A DNA stretch of 48,254 nucleotides, taken from assembly GCA_017397885.1 (NCBI GenBank), contig JAFQHQ010000142.1, positions 1-48,254 of the forward strand, in the 5' to 3' direction. The position numbers were made by a program, and so were the translations under genes. The stretch comes from Clostridia bacterium (GTDB lineage Bacteria; Bacillota; Clostridia; UMGS1810). The notes beneath the pieces were generated by a model, which saw nothing but the letters and a program-made list of their open reading frames with translations, ran no database searches and had not been told where the DNA came from. Below, piece by piece: positions 1 to 9,777 of this stretch; position 1 is the stretch's first letter; each line of letters starts with the position of its first letter.

Positions 1-1
1 C

Positions 2-547
2 AGAAAGCAGCACGGAGGATGGCTCAAATCATGGTACATACACGCGGCAGAAGAATTTGCTGACCGTTTTCTTTTTAAAGCCAAAGTTTCGAGAGAGCTT
101 TATCGCATTGCAAGCTATTATCAGCTTGAACCCGAAAGACTCCACGGATCAACGATTTGTGCTCACATCTTTCTCAATCCTCTTGAAAAAGATAATTATG
201 TTGATTTCTTCAAGTTCTCCGAAATTGCAGACCCCATATATTTTGAGGAAATCATCGCTCGCATGAAAAAAGAGCAAAGCCGCATCAAAAAGCTTGATTT
301 TGCCGAAGATTTGAAATCCGAGATTCTTTGTAACACCGACATTGTTATACTTTGCAGTGAATATGCTCTTGTGAAAATTGCAGGCAAAGTCAGCAAGAAA
401 AAATATGACGAGCTCACTGCCTATTCCGAAAAAATTGAAAAAGATTTTACAAGACTTTGGCTTGACAAGGATTTTGAAGAAGGTATAAATACTTCACTGT
501 CAAACATCCGAAACAGAAGACATGAGCTTAAATCTTTTGTAAAATAA
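2..547 (+). CDS. 3' end of a cytoplasmic protein, possibly a GH20-like hexosaminidase tail (partial)
   Basis: An open frame runs in from the left edge and ends at a TAA at 545-547, giving at least 181 residues with no start in the window. The visible part is soluble, mostly helical and charged, with no membrane segment. Near the end it reads FTRLWLDKDFEEGINTSL, followed by an arginine-rich helix. This resembles the C-terminal 'LWL..N..GL..S' helix that closes several clostridial family-20-like hexosaminidases. That is recalled family knowledge rather than a computed match, so the product is tentative. It lies on the same strand as the glycan locus that begins 150 bases later, which has its own promoter. 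No clear terminator follows it. Confidence 0.6.
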   Translation, partial: RKQHGGWLKSWYIHAAEEFADRFLFKAKVSRELYRIASYYQLEPERLHGSTICAHIFLNPLEKDNYVDFFKFSEIADPIYFEEIIARMKKEQSRIKKLDFAEDLKSEILCNTDIVILCSEYALVKIAGKVSKKKYDELTAYSEKIEKDFTRLWLDKDFEEGINTSLSNIRNRRHELKSFVK

Positions 548-620
548 TACAGACATTCTTTTGAAAATTGCAACGGAACAAAAATAACAGATTTTGTTAA
601 CAAGTTCATGGTTTTTGCTA

Positions 621-649
621 TTGGAAATGTGACAAATGTATGATATAAT
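621..649 (+). promoter_or_regulatory. Sigma-A type promoter for the secreted glycan-degradation operon
   Basis: TTGGAA at 621-626 and TATAAT at 644-649 are separated by exactly 17 bases, and the start codon at 700 is about 45 bases downstream of the expected transcription start. The -10 box is perfect and the -35 matches 4 of 6 consensus bases, which suggests an activated promoter. A perfect 10-base palindrome TTGTTAACAA lies at 594-603, just upstream, and is a possible regulator site (inference). The rest of 548-699 shows no gene. Confidence 0.65.
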
Positions 650-699
650 TAAATATAAAACATTTTTATCAACGATAAAAAAATATGAGGAGTGATTGT

Positions 700-3600
700 A
701 TGAGAAGAGTATTGGCATTATTACTTTGTACTATGCTGCTCACATCGACAGCCGGCTTTGCCGCACCAAGCCAAAAAGCCGAAGAAAGCACGCTGTTGTT
801 CAGCCAGTCTTTCAACACAGTAATCACCAACACACAACCCATTGACATGAGAGTTGTGGGAAGAGGCGCAAGAGTTTTAGACTACGGCACAAACAACAAG
901 GCTCTTGCATTTGACGCAGGCTCAAGCGTTCAGCTTGCAGAGGCGAGCGTATCTCTTGAAAACAGGTTTTTCATTTCCTTTGATATTGCCGCAACAGACA
1001 AAATCGGCGGAAGTGTTAATCTTAAAACTTCATCGGGTTCGGGTTTTTCAATTGTAAAGTTTACCGACGGTAAAATCTGTACCCATAATAACAGAGCCGT
1101 ATCGGGCGTTAACGAAAGATTTACAAATGTAACAATTGAAGCAAATGCCGCAACCTCGTCATATAATTTGTACATAAACGGAAAATGCGAGAAATCGAAC
1201 TATTATGTTTCAAATCTCACTGTTAAGAATGCTGCTGCAGTAAGCTTTGAGTTTAATTCCGAAAACGGTGCAAAGGTATACCTCGACAATGTTAACATGG
1301 GTCTCGGAAATGCCATGAAGTCATATCCTGTTGCACAGTATGACCCGACTTGGGCCGAATATGATGATTCAACCTACGGCGTAACAGATGATATCTATCT
1401 TAACATTGACTTTGAAGAAGGCAAGAGAACATCTGCGGCATTCCAGCACAAAAACAACACCTTGGAGCGTTACACAGGTGAAGACGGTTCAGGCTATTGC
1501 AAATTTGAAAGACTTGTGGATGCCGACTTCCATCTTGATGTTAATACCGCTGCATATCAGTCCGATTCACTTGTATATCAGTATGATTTTCGTCTCATGA
1601 GCTCGGAAACAAGATTCCTGACTCAGATAAAGAGCACATCAAATCAGTATTTTAATATGTTCACCCTTGTAGACGGAGTTCTTCAGGTTGGCAATTTCAA
1701 AAAGGTTATTCCCGTTGGCGAATGGCAGACAATGTCTGTTGTATATAATGTTCTTGATGGAACATATGATGCATATCTCAACTACAACCTCATTGCCGAT
1801 GACCTTCCCGTGAATTACCTCTATCTTCATCAGGAAGCAATGACATGGCGTATTCATGTTAACCGTTCAAGCGGAGGTGTCGATCACTTCCACGTTGACA
1901 ACATGGTTGTATATGGCGGAGATGCACCGAGAAAAGATCTTGAATATGTTGAACAGACAGAGGTTGTTATCGACCCTCTCCTCAGCGCTCTTCCCGGTGA
2001 ACACCGTCAGAAATCAGCACTCGTTGGCAGAGTTTCTTATCATCCGACCAGCGGAGTTCTCTATGCAAACGATACAAAAACCATATATGAACCTGCCATC
2101 ATAAATGACACTGTTATGGTTCCCATCGAACTTTTCAAAACTGCATTCGGTTTGGAGACAAGCTTTGATTCTGCATCGGGCACAGCAAAAATCGGAAATC
2201 TTTCTCTTGGTGTTGGCACAACTACAGTAAACGGTGCTGCAATTAATGTCCCTCTTGCAGTTGCACCAACAGTGCAAAACGACACGGTTATGGTACCTCT
2301 TAAAAATATTGTTGAAAATGGACTTGGCAAAAAGTTCTATCAGGATACAACCGTAGCACAAACTCCGGGCATGATTGTAATGGGTGATAGCGACTTCACT
2401 CCGCCAAACGGCTCAGAGCTTCAGGAGCTCAGTGATTTTGCACTCTATTTAAGACCCGGTGCCGATGTTATTACCAATGATTACAATGCATCATATCTTA
2501 AAGGAGTTCATCCTCGCTACCTTGCCGATAAGGCAGATTTTGACAGAATAAGAAACATTTCAAAAACAGATTCTACAATGATTGAGTGGTCAAAGTTTGT
2601 GCTTAATCAGGCAGATAGATATGTAAGAGATGCCCAGCCTCTCATCTACGAACTCCGTGACGGTGTTAGACTGTGGTATGTTTCCATGGACATGGTTGAA
2701 CAGATGTCTGTTCTCGGCATGGCATATCAGCTTACAGGTGATAAGAAATACGCCGACCGTGCCTGGCTCGATCTTGAATCGGTATGCACCTTCCCCGACT
2801 GGCACCCCGAACATCATATAGACGTTGGCGGTCTTGCAGTTGGCGTGGCAATAGGCTATGACTGGATGTATGATGCTTTCACCGATGAGCAGAGAGCCAT
2901 CATTGAAAAAGGTGTATATCAGAACGGATACATCGACTATGTTGACGGCTATCAGGGCAAGAGCCAATATATGAAATCCGGTGTTGTTAACTCTGCAAAC
3001 CACAACATGGTTATGAATGCCGGTGCAACAGCTCTCGGTATTGCGTTTATGGATGTATATCCGAAAGAGTCTGCATATTTCATTTCCGAAGCAATCAAAT
3101 GTCTTGAGGTTGCAATACCTTCATATGCTCCCGAGGGTGCTTGGTACGAAGGTATGAACTATGCTAAAATGACTCTTGAATATATGAACTATCAGCTTGG
3201 CGCCCTCGACCAGGTCTTTGGCACAAACTACACTCTCGATAAAACTCAGGGTATCGACAAAATTGTTGACTACTTCCTCTACATTCAGAGTAATCTCGGT
3301 GCATTTGCATATGCCGATGTAAGTAACCCCAATGTTTCCGTTGACCCGGGCATTCTCTGGCTGGCAGAGCATTTTGACGATTATGCCTCTGTTGCAACCT
3401 ATCATTCATCCCTTGGCATTCCGCCAAGTCCAAAAGCAATGCTTTATTATCATCCCGAAAAGATGAATGCATCCGCAGACATGGATCTTGATCATCTCTA
3501 CCAAAGCCTCAATGTTGTAACCATGAGAGACACATGGGACGGTGATGCTCAGACTGCATTTGCCGGAATGAAGGGCGGCAGACCTGCCGACACCCACGGT

Positions 3601-4995
3601 CACATGGATTCAGGCATGTTCACTTTCTATGCAAACGGAACCCGTTGGACGGCAGACCTCAGTTCGGAAAACTATAATGTGGCAAAATATTGGGAAAACA
3701 CAGGACCCGAAAGCGCAAGATGGTCATATTTCCGTCTGAGAGCCGAAGGCCACAGCACAATCTTTATTAACCCTGCAAAAGAGGGTGAATATGATCCTCA
3801 GGCAACTGCAAAGGTTGTTCGATATGAATCTAAACCCAGAGGCACAATTGCTGTTCTTGACATGACAGATTTACATATGGGCAAAGCAACCAAAGCTGAA
3901 AGAGCAATGTATTTTGCAGACGACCGCAGAAGCCTTGTTATGCGTGATGAACTTACACTTCCATCACAAAGCGATGTATACTGGCACATGATAACCCCCA
4001 TGATTGTTGAGGTTAATCCTGACGGCAAGAGTGTAACGGTAAAAGACAAAAACAACATAAATAACTATATTACTGTTGAGTTCCTTTGCAATCAGGACTT
4101 CACTGTTTCCGCAGCTCCAACTGCTCCTCTCCCCACAAGCCCAACTCCTGCAGGTATGGGAGACAACAGTGACAAGACAACAATCCGTCTTGTTTCAAAG
4201 GCGTACGGTGACCTTAGCATAACTGTTAAAATAACTCCCTGCACTGTTGAAGACGGAGCAAGTGTTCAAAGCTTTGACATGCCCATTGCAAACTGGTCAA
4301 TTCCCGACGGTGCAATTCCGGCACGTCCCGAGCTTGACAGACTTAGCGTGAACGGAATTGAATATTCTCCATCCAAGAAGATTATCACATATAATGTAAG
4401 TGCAAGCGAAACAAACATTCCCGATGTTGTTGCAGAAAGCGCAACATACAATGTAAATATTCAGAAAGCCACAAGCTTTGACGAACCCACAATTATAACA
4501 GTTTCGGATAAAGTTAATATCGGTACCTTCACAACCTACAAGGTATATTTCAATAAGATTAAAGCCCTTCCGGTTGAAGGCCTCACCGAGCGTCACATTG
4601 TTAAAATTGATGCCACCGACGAACCGCAGCCTGAAAATCCTGTTGTATCATCATATGACAGAGACCTCTCCACAAGATGGTCGGCAGAAGGCTCACAGAA
4701 TCTCATTCTCGATCTTGGTCATGTGACAGATTTCGACAAGATTGTTATGGCATTTATGAGCGGTGACTCACGTCATTACAATCTTAAGATGTTTGTTTCA
4801 GCTGACGGCATTGAATATACTGAAGTATTCTCCGGTACCTCCGGCGGAAAAACCAACGACTACGAAGTGTTTGACATTGGTCTTCAAAATGCTCGTTTTG
4901 TAAGAATTGAGGGTAACGGATATACAGGAACCGACGGTGCTTCAAAGGGTCTCTGGAACAGTTGGACCGAAGTTGCCGTAGCGAAGGTTAACTGA
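700..4995 (+). CDS. Secreted heparinase II/III-like polysaccharide lyase with LamG-like, copper-amine-oxidase-N and F5/8 C domains
   Basis: A 1431-residue exported protein. I chose the ATG at 700, 7 bases after GAGGAG (687-692), over an in-frame ATG at 685 that overlaps this ribosome site. The order is a signal peptide (about 1-22), two LamG/concanavalin-like beta domains (about 30-205 and 232-405), a copper-amine-oxidase-N-like domain (about 440-567, with repeated DTVMVP), a helical toroid (from about 602, GVHPR), a beta-sandwich, and a C-terminal F5/8-type (discoidin) domain (about 1313-1431). Likely catalytic positions for the heparinase II/III fold are N767-H768-N769, tyrosines around 816-821, and H966/H968 in DTHGHMD. 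The family cleaves uronic-acid polysaccharides by beta-elimination; the exact substrate is not visible. It heads an operon and is followed one base later by a paralogue. It is unusually long for a lyase because of its many accessory domains. Confidence 0.85.
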   Translation: MRRVLALLLCTMLLTSTAGFAAPSQKAEESTLLFSQSFNTVITNTQPIDMRVVGRGARVLDYGTNNKALAFDAGSSVQLAEASVSLENRFFISFDIAATDKIGGSVNLKTSSGSGFSIVKFTDGKICTHNNRAVSGVNERFTNVTIEANAATSSYNLYINGKCEKSNYYVSNLTVKNAAAVSFEFNSENGAKVYLDNVNMGLGNAMKSYPVAQYDPTWAEYDDSTYGVTDDIYLNIDFEEGKRTSAAFQHKNNTLERYTGEDGSGYCKFERLVDADFHLDVNTAAYQSDSLVYQYDFRLMSSETRFLTQIKSTSNQYFNMFTLVDGVLQVGNFKKVIPVGEWQTMSVVYNVLDGTYDAYLNYNLIADDLPVNYLYLHQEAMTWRIHVNRSSGGVDHFHVDNMVVYGGDAPRKDLEYVEQTEVVIDPLLSALPGEHRQKSALVGRVSYHPTSGVLYANDTKTIYEPAIINDTVMVPIELFKTAFGLETSFDSASGTAKIGNLSLGVGTTTVNGAAINVPLAVAPTVQNDTVMVPLKNIVENGLGKKFYQDTTVAQTPGMIVMGDSDFTPPNGSELQELSDFALYLRPGADVITNDYNASYLKGVHPRYLADKADFDRIRNISKTDSTMIEWSKFVLNQADRYVRDAQPLIYELRDGVRLWYVSMDMVEQMSVLGMAYQLTGDKKYADRAWLDLESVCTFPDWHPEHHIDVGGLAVGVAIGYDWMYDAFTDEQRAIIEKGVYQNGYIDYVDGYQGKSQYMKSGVVNSANHNMVMNAGATALGIAFMDVYPKESAYFISEAIKCLEVAIPSYAPEGAWYEGMNYAKMTLEYMNYQLGALDQVFGTNYTLDKTQGIDKIVDYFLYIQSNLGAFAYADVSNPNVSVDPGILWLAEHFDDYASVATYHSSLGIPPSPKAMLYYHPEKMNASADMDLDHLYQSLNVVTMRDTWDGDAQTAFAGMKGGRPADTHGHMDSGMFTFYANGTRWTADLSSENYNVAKYWENTGPESARWSYFRLRAEGHSTIFINPAKEGEYDPQATAKVVRYESKPRGTIAVLDMTDLHMGKATKAERAMYFADDRRSLVMRDELTLPSQSDVYWHMITPMIVEVNPDGKSVTVKDKNNINNYITVEFLCNQDFTVSAAPTAPLPTSPTPAGMGDNSDKTTIRLVSKAYGDLSITVKITPCTVEDGASVQSFDMPIANWSIPDGAIPARPELDRLSVNGIEYSPSKKIITYNVSASETNIPDVVAESATYNVNIQKATSFDEPTIITVSDKVNIGTFTTYKVYFNKIKALPVEGLTERHIVKIDATDEPQPENPVVSSYDRDLSTRWSAEGSQNLILDLGHVTDFDKIVMAFMSGDSRHYNLKMFVSADGIEYTEVFSGTSGGKTNDYEVFDIGLQNARFVRIEGNGYTGTDGASKGLWNSWTEVAVAKVN

Positions 4996-4996
4996 T

Positions 4997-7900
4997 ATGA
5001 ATAAGTATATTGCAAAGTTTATAAAAACATTTGTTTCAACTCTGCTTGTGACGGCAATTTTGTTGCCGTCACTGCCGGAGTCTGCCAAAGCATCTGACCC
5101 AAAACCTCTTGCCATAGAAAAAGATGTTTTGTGGGATTTGGATTTTGAAGACGAAACTACAAGAAAAAGCAAATCAACCGTTGTTTTGTGCGATTCTGAC
5201 GGTAATTCACTTAAAAATCACAAAGGAAATATTTTCAGCACAAACACCGGCTCTCCCGAAAGTAACGTTTCAATAGTTGCAGAAGACTCGGGAGACAACA
5301 AGGTTCTTTGTCTTGAAACGGCAAACAGTACCGATCTTGTTCAGACAAATGATTTCTTCTGCACCGTAAGCGAAGAAATTTTTGTTTTGGAATCAAAAGT
5401 GAAAGTTCCCGACTTTAACACCGATAAGGTCCTTTTCTGGCTCGTATATGAAGATGAAAAGGGAGTAACAAGATGGAGTCAGTCCTTCAGAATAGCAAAA
5501 ACCTCCTCCGACACCTCGGTTTTTCGTGCGGACGGAGTAACTAAAACCATTCCATGCAAAAAGAATGAATGGTATGACTATAAGGTTAGTTTAGACCTTG
5601 ACACCGATATCCTTGAATTCTTTGTTGACGGCGAATGTCTTGATGAGGCACCCCTTGCCCACAATGCGACAAAAACCGTAAGAGTGTCTGTAAGATGCGC
5701 GGCAGGTAACATTTCAAAAATGTATCTCGACGACATAAAAGTCACCAACGCCACACATAACCCGTTTTCAAAACTGGAGCTTTTAATAGACGGCAAGGAG
5801 TCTCTCAGAATTTCAAAAGGAACTCTCGGCATCAAAGGTACAATGAGTCCCGGATATGAAAAATCCGACTGCATAATTGCTCTTTATGACAAAGATGTTT
5901 TGAAAAAAGTTAAATGGATAAAAAATGCATCAGAATCTCCCGATGCACCCACATATATTAATGAAGAAAACTTTGCCGATGTGGATTTGACATCGAGCGT
6001 AAAAATGATTGTTTTAAAATCGGGCACAATGGTTCCGTATGGCAAATGTGTGCTTGCAAACAAAAACGGAGTATCCTCACAAATGCTTAATATTAAAGAC
6101 TGTGAATCAATTTTTTCATCTGAAAGTGCAACAAAAAAGCTTGTTTCGGGCATGGTGTGTTATCACCCCTCATCGGGACTGCTCACAATTGACAATGTTA
6201 AAAAACAAACCGACTACGTCGGCGAAATGTCGGATGAAGTTCTCATGGTTCCCGTTAATCTCCTTGGTGAAATTGACGGCATGAGCGTGACTGTTTCTTC
6301 AGACAGGAAAAGTGCAACCGTTAACGGGTACACTTTCACCGAAGGATTATCCTTTGTTAAATTTGGCAATGGAAGCATTTCCATCGAAAAAGCACCTTGC
6401 ATAAAAAACGGACTTCTCTATGTTCCTTTTAAAGATATAGTGGAAAAGCTTTTCCAAAAGTATTTTTATTCAACAAACGAAGGCATAAACAGCGGTGCAG
6501 TGATTATTTCGGATTCTGCTTTCACTCTTTCTTCTGAAAACGTGCAGACGGTTAATGATTATCTTCTTTATGAACGCCCATCAGGCGAAAAAGTGCTTGC
6601 AGACTACAAAGCATCGGGTTTTGAAGGTGTTCATCCGAGAGTGATAATGACATCTGCCGATTTTGAAAGAGTTAAAAATGCAACCGATGCCAAATCTGTT
6701 GAGCAAAAACAAAAACTCATTGCAAATGCTGATTCAATTTTAAACCAAAAAATTCTTATCTATGAGCTTCGTGACGGCGTGAGACTCTGGTACGTTTCCA
6801 TGGATTTTATGGACAGGGTTATGACTCTTGCCTTTGCCTACAAGCTCACAGGCAACACAAAATATTTTGACCGTTGCATAGCTGAAATGGATTCTATTGC
6901 ATCATTTCCCGACTGGCATCCCGAACACCACATAGACGTTGGAGGTCTTGCAGTTGGATTTGCAATAGGATATGACTGGCTCTATCATGATTTGAATGAA
7001 ACCCAAAGAGCAAAATATGAAGCTTCGGTCTACGACCTTTGTTATGACCTTTACTATAAAGGGTTTACAAACAACTCTAAGGATATGAAAAACGGGATTA
7101 TAGCAGGAAACAATCACAATTCCGTTATGAACTCGGGCATAACCATGTGTGCAGTGGCATTTATGGATGTTTATCCCGAACTTGGAGCATATTTTATTTC
7201 CAATGCACTGAAAGCAACAGAGATAACCGTCAAAAACTTCTTCCCCGACGGCTCGTGGTATGAAGGTATTCACTATGCATGCATGACACTTGAATATCTT
7301 TCGCTTCAGCTTTCCGCAATGGAAAATGTTTTTGGCACATGCTATGGCATCGATGCATCGGAGGGAATGGAAGACAGTGCCGACTTTATTGTGAATATGC
7401 AAAGCACAACCGGTGCGTTTTCCTTTTATGACGGCGGTTCAAATGCTTTGCAGTGGCATTCGGGTACCCTTTGGTTTGCCGATCATTTCGGCAAAGACGG
7501 AATAACAGCACTGTGGCGTGATGAATATGAAGTGGAGGAAACCATGCGAGGCGTTGCAAGCTCGCTTATGTATTTCAACCCCGAAGCCAATCCTGATTTT
7601 TCGCAAATGGAAAAAGATGTGTTCTACAAAGAAAACGATGTTATCATTCTTCGTGATTCTTGGACAGCAGATGCACCCACGTTTGTGGGTGCAAAAGGCG
7701 GAATGCCCTCTGCTCCTCACGGTCACATGGACATGGGAACATTTACATTTTATTCAAACGGTGTCCGCTGGCTCACAGACTACGGTGCAGAAGGCTACAA
7801 TCTGCCAAACTACTGGCAGGGTACCACAACCGACGGAGGCAGATGGCAATATTTTGCCCTTCGTGGTGAGGCGCACAACTGTCTTGTGATTAACCCCGGT

Positions 7901-8419
7901 GAACACGGCGAATTTGATGCCAAGGTTCATGCTGATTTCACAAGATTTGAATCAGGTGAAAACGGTGCAATTTCGGTTCTTGATATGACCGATTCTCACT
8001 ATGGCAAAGCAAGCAGTGCAAAACGAGGCTTTTTCTTTACCGACAATCGCAAAAGCCTTGTTGTCCGTGATGAGCTTTCACTCTCCGAAGAATCGGACGT
8101 ATATTGGTTCCTTCAGACGGAGCATCAGGTTACCATAGACGGCAACACCGTTAAGATTAAAGACAAAAACTCATCAAAATATATAACAGTTGAAATTTTG
8201 TCAAACAAAGATTTCACCCTTGAAGCTTCAACTCCCGAACCACTGCCGACTTCTCCGCACCCAAACGGACTGAAATCATTGGCAGGAAAAACAAGAATAA
8301 TGCTCAAAACGAAGGCTTCGGGCAATGTGAATATAACTGCAAAGCTTACCCCCTATGATGTGAGCGGCAGTGATACAGAAAATTACAACACAGACATTGC
8401 AAACTGGAAATTACAATAA
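4997..8419 (+). CDS. Secreted heparinase II/III-like polysaccharide lyase, paralogue of the upstream gene
   Basis: A 1140-residue exported protein that starts one base after the previous stop, so it is translationally close-coupled. The signal peptide covers about residues 1-32. Then come one LamG-like domain, a copper-amine-oxidase-N-like domain, the helical toroid (GVHPR, then IYELRDGVRLWYVSMD, which its neighbour also has) and the beta-sandwich. Key positions are preserved: N706-H707-N708 in GNNHNSVMNSG, WYEGIHYA, and H908/H910 in PHGHMDMG. It lacks the second LamG and the C-terminal F5/8 domain of its neighbour. The shared lyase core points to a tandem duplication that then diverged in binding modules, which may let the pair act on different faces or lengths of the same glycan (inference). 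Confidence 0.85.
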   Translation: MNKYIAKFIKTFVSTLLVTAILLPSLPESAKASDPKPLAIEKDVLWDLDFEDETTRKSKSTVVLCDSDGNSLKNHKGNIFSTNTGSPESNVSIVAEDSGDNKVLCLETANSTDLVQTNDFFCTVSEEIFVLESKVKVPDFNTDKVLFWLVYEDEKGVTRWSQSFRIAKTSSDTSVFRADGVTKTIPCKKNEWYDYKVSLDLDTDILEFFVDGECLDEAPLAHNATKTVRVSVRCAAGNISKMYLDDIKVTNATHNPFSKLELLIDGKESLRISKGTLGIKGTMSPGYEKSDCIIALYDKDVLKKVKWIKNASESPDAPTYINEENFADVDLTSSVKMIVLKSGTMVPYGKCVLANKNGVSSQMLNIKDCESIFSSESATKKLVSGMVCYHPSSGLLTIDNVKKQTDYVGEMSDEVLMVPVNLLGEIDGMSVTVSSDRKSATVNGYTFTEGLSFVKFGNGSISIEKAPCIKNGLLYVPFKDIVEKLFQKYFYSTNEGINSGAVIISDSAFTLSSENVQTVNDYLLYERPSGEKVLADYKASGFEGVHPRVIMTSADFERVKNATDAKSVEQKQKLIANADSILNQKILIYELRDGVRLWYVSMDFMDRVMTLAFAYKLTGNTKYFDRCIAEMDSIASFPDWHPEHHIDVGGLAVGFAIGYDWLYHDLNETQRAKYEASVYDLCYDLYYKGFTNNSKDMKNGIIAGNNHNSVMNSGITMCAVAFMDVYPELGAYFISNALKATEITVKNFFPDGSWYEGIHYACMTLEYLSLQLSAMENVFGTCYGIDASEGMEDSADFIVNMQSTTGAFSFYDGGSNALQWHSGTLWFADHFGKDGITALWRDEYEVEETMRGVASSLMYFNPEANPDFSQMEKDVFYKENDVIILRDSWTADAPTFVGAKGGMPSAPHGHMDMGTFTFYSNGVRWLTDYGAEGYNLPNYWQGTTTDGGRWQYFALRGEAHNCLVINPGEHGEFDAKVHADFTRFESGENGAISVLDMTDSHYGKASSAKRGFFFTDNRKSLVVRDELSLSEESDVYWFLQTEHQVTIDGNTVKIKDKNSSKYITVEILSNKDFTLEASTPEPLPTSPHPNGLKSLAGKTRIMLKTKASGNVNITAKLTPYDVSGSDTENYNTDIANWKLQ

Positions 8420-8431
8420 GGAGGAAAGAAA

Positions 8432-9757
8432 ATGTTAAAAAAGATTACGGCTATTGCCACTTTGATTGTTTTTGCATTTTCTCTTTGTGTTTTTGCCTCA
8501 GACGAAAGTGTTGTGACCGAATATAACGGTCAGAATTATGTTACAAAAAATCAGATTTGGAATCTGGATTTTGAAGACGCAGACCTTTACTACGCCAGCA
8601 AAACCTCACCAAACATTGCAGATTCTTCAAAAAAGACTCTCTACAATGCGGCAGGTGACTATATCGGTGCCAACATAGGTTCAACCGCCAGTACCATTTC
8701 AATTGAAGAAAATACCGATGCAACAAACATGGAAAACGGCAGAAGCGTCTGTATGACCAGTGGAAACTCAAGTGATAATGTTCAGTTTAATAACCTGCTC
8801 ACCACAACCTCAAACAACACCGTTGTTGTTTATGAAATGGACATCTGCACAAGTGATTTCAATGCCGCAAAGGGTTTTCATCCCCAGTTTTACACCAACG
8901 GTGGCTCAACGAAGGTCTGGGCAAACAAAGTCACCCTTAACAAAGCAGGCTATTTTGAATATGGCGGCAATGTGAAGCAGGCGAAAACAAATACATGGTA
9001 TCATCTTATGCTTGTTATGGATATTCCTTCAGGCAAAGAGGTTTGCTACATAGACGGAGAATATCTTGGTGAAGCATCATTTAATACCACAGGATTTCAC
9101 AGTATGTTCAAACTCTCGATCAGCTTTTCCGGAGGATTAAGTAAATTCTGGCTTGATAATTTTAATATTTATGAACTTACCCCCCTTGTTGAAACAGACA
9201 ACGCCACAGCAGGCGAAGACTATGTTGAAGTAACATTTTCCGATTCAATCCCTGCCGATTATTTTGTAAAAGACGGTGAGGTTACAAACATCACTGCAAG
9301 CTTTGAGAAAACACCTGTTGAATTTATTTCCTGCACTGCATCTGAAGAAGTTGACAACACTCTCATTTTCAAGTCAAGCACTTCTTTTCCGTCTGCGGTT
9401 GATGTAAATTTTGACATAAGCTATTACGGTGCATCCGTAAAAGGTACAACCTCCACCGAACCGGCAGATGTTGATGTTAAAAATGTCTCTGTTGTTAGAG
9501 ATGGCACAAGTTTTGCGGCAAGTGCCGAGTGTGTAAACAAAACAGAAGATGAATCTTCGATAATAATGATACTTGTTCTTTTTGATGATGAAGGCAAGGT
9601 TGTCAAAGTAAGCTCCACAGCTCAGACTGCCAACACAGACGGTCAGACTTTAAGTACAGAACTCAGCTGTGACAAGGCAACAAATGCCTATGTGTATTTC
9701 ATGACCGACTGGACAAGTCTCAGGGCGTTTAAAGACGTAGTCTATTATTCTAAATGA
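8432..9757 (+). CDS. Secreted LamG-like beta-sandwich protein
   Basis: A 441-residue protein with a signal peptide (about 1-23, ending CVFAS) and an excellent AAGGAGG ribosome site 12 bases after the previous stop. Residues about 35-250 form a LamG/concanavalin-like domain. It carries the 'WNLDFED', 'TWYHLMLVMD', 'CYIDGEYLGEA' and 'FWLDNFNIYE' strand pattern that the two upstream lyases also show in their N-terminal modules. The last 190 residues are beta-rich and Ig-like. No catalytic motif is visible. The likely role is glycan binding or presentation next to the lyases, but no specific ligand can be named. It has no SLH domain or LPXTG motif, so it is either released or held by partners. 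Confidence 0.8.
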   Translation: MLKKITAIATLIVFAFSLCVFASDESVVTEYNGQNYVTKNQIWNLDFEDADLYYASKTSPNIADSSKKTLYNAAGDYIGANIGSTASTISIEENTDATNMENGRSVCMTSGNSSDNVQFNNLLTTTSNNTVVVYEMDICTSDFNAAKGFHPQFYTNGGSTKVWANKVTLNKAGYFEYGGNVKQAKTNTWYHLMLVMDIPSGKEVCYIDGEYLGEASFNTTGFHSMFKLSISFSGGLSKFWLDNFNIYELTPLVETDNATAGEDYVEVTFSDSIPADYFVKDGEVTNITASFEKTPVEFISCTASEEVDNTLIFKSSTSFPSAVDVNFDISYYGASVKGTTSTEPADVDVKNVSVVRDGTSFAASAECVNKTEDESSIIMILVLFDDEGKVVKVSSTAQTANTDGQTLSTELSCDKATNAYVYFMTDWTSLRAFKDVVYYSK

Positions 9758-9777
9758 TGGGGAGGAGTGAATCTGAG

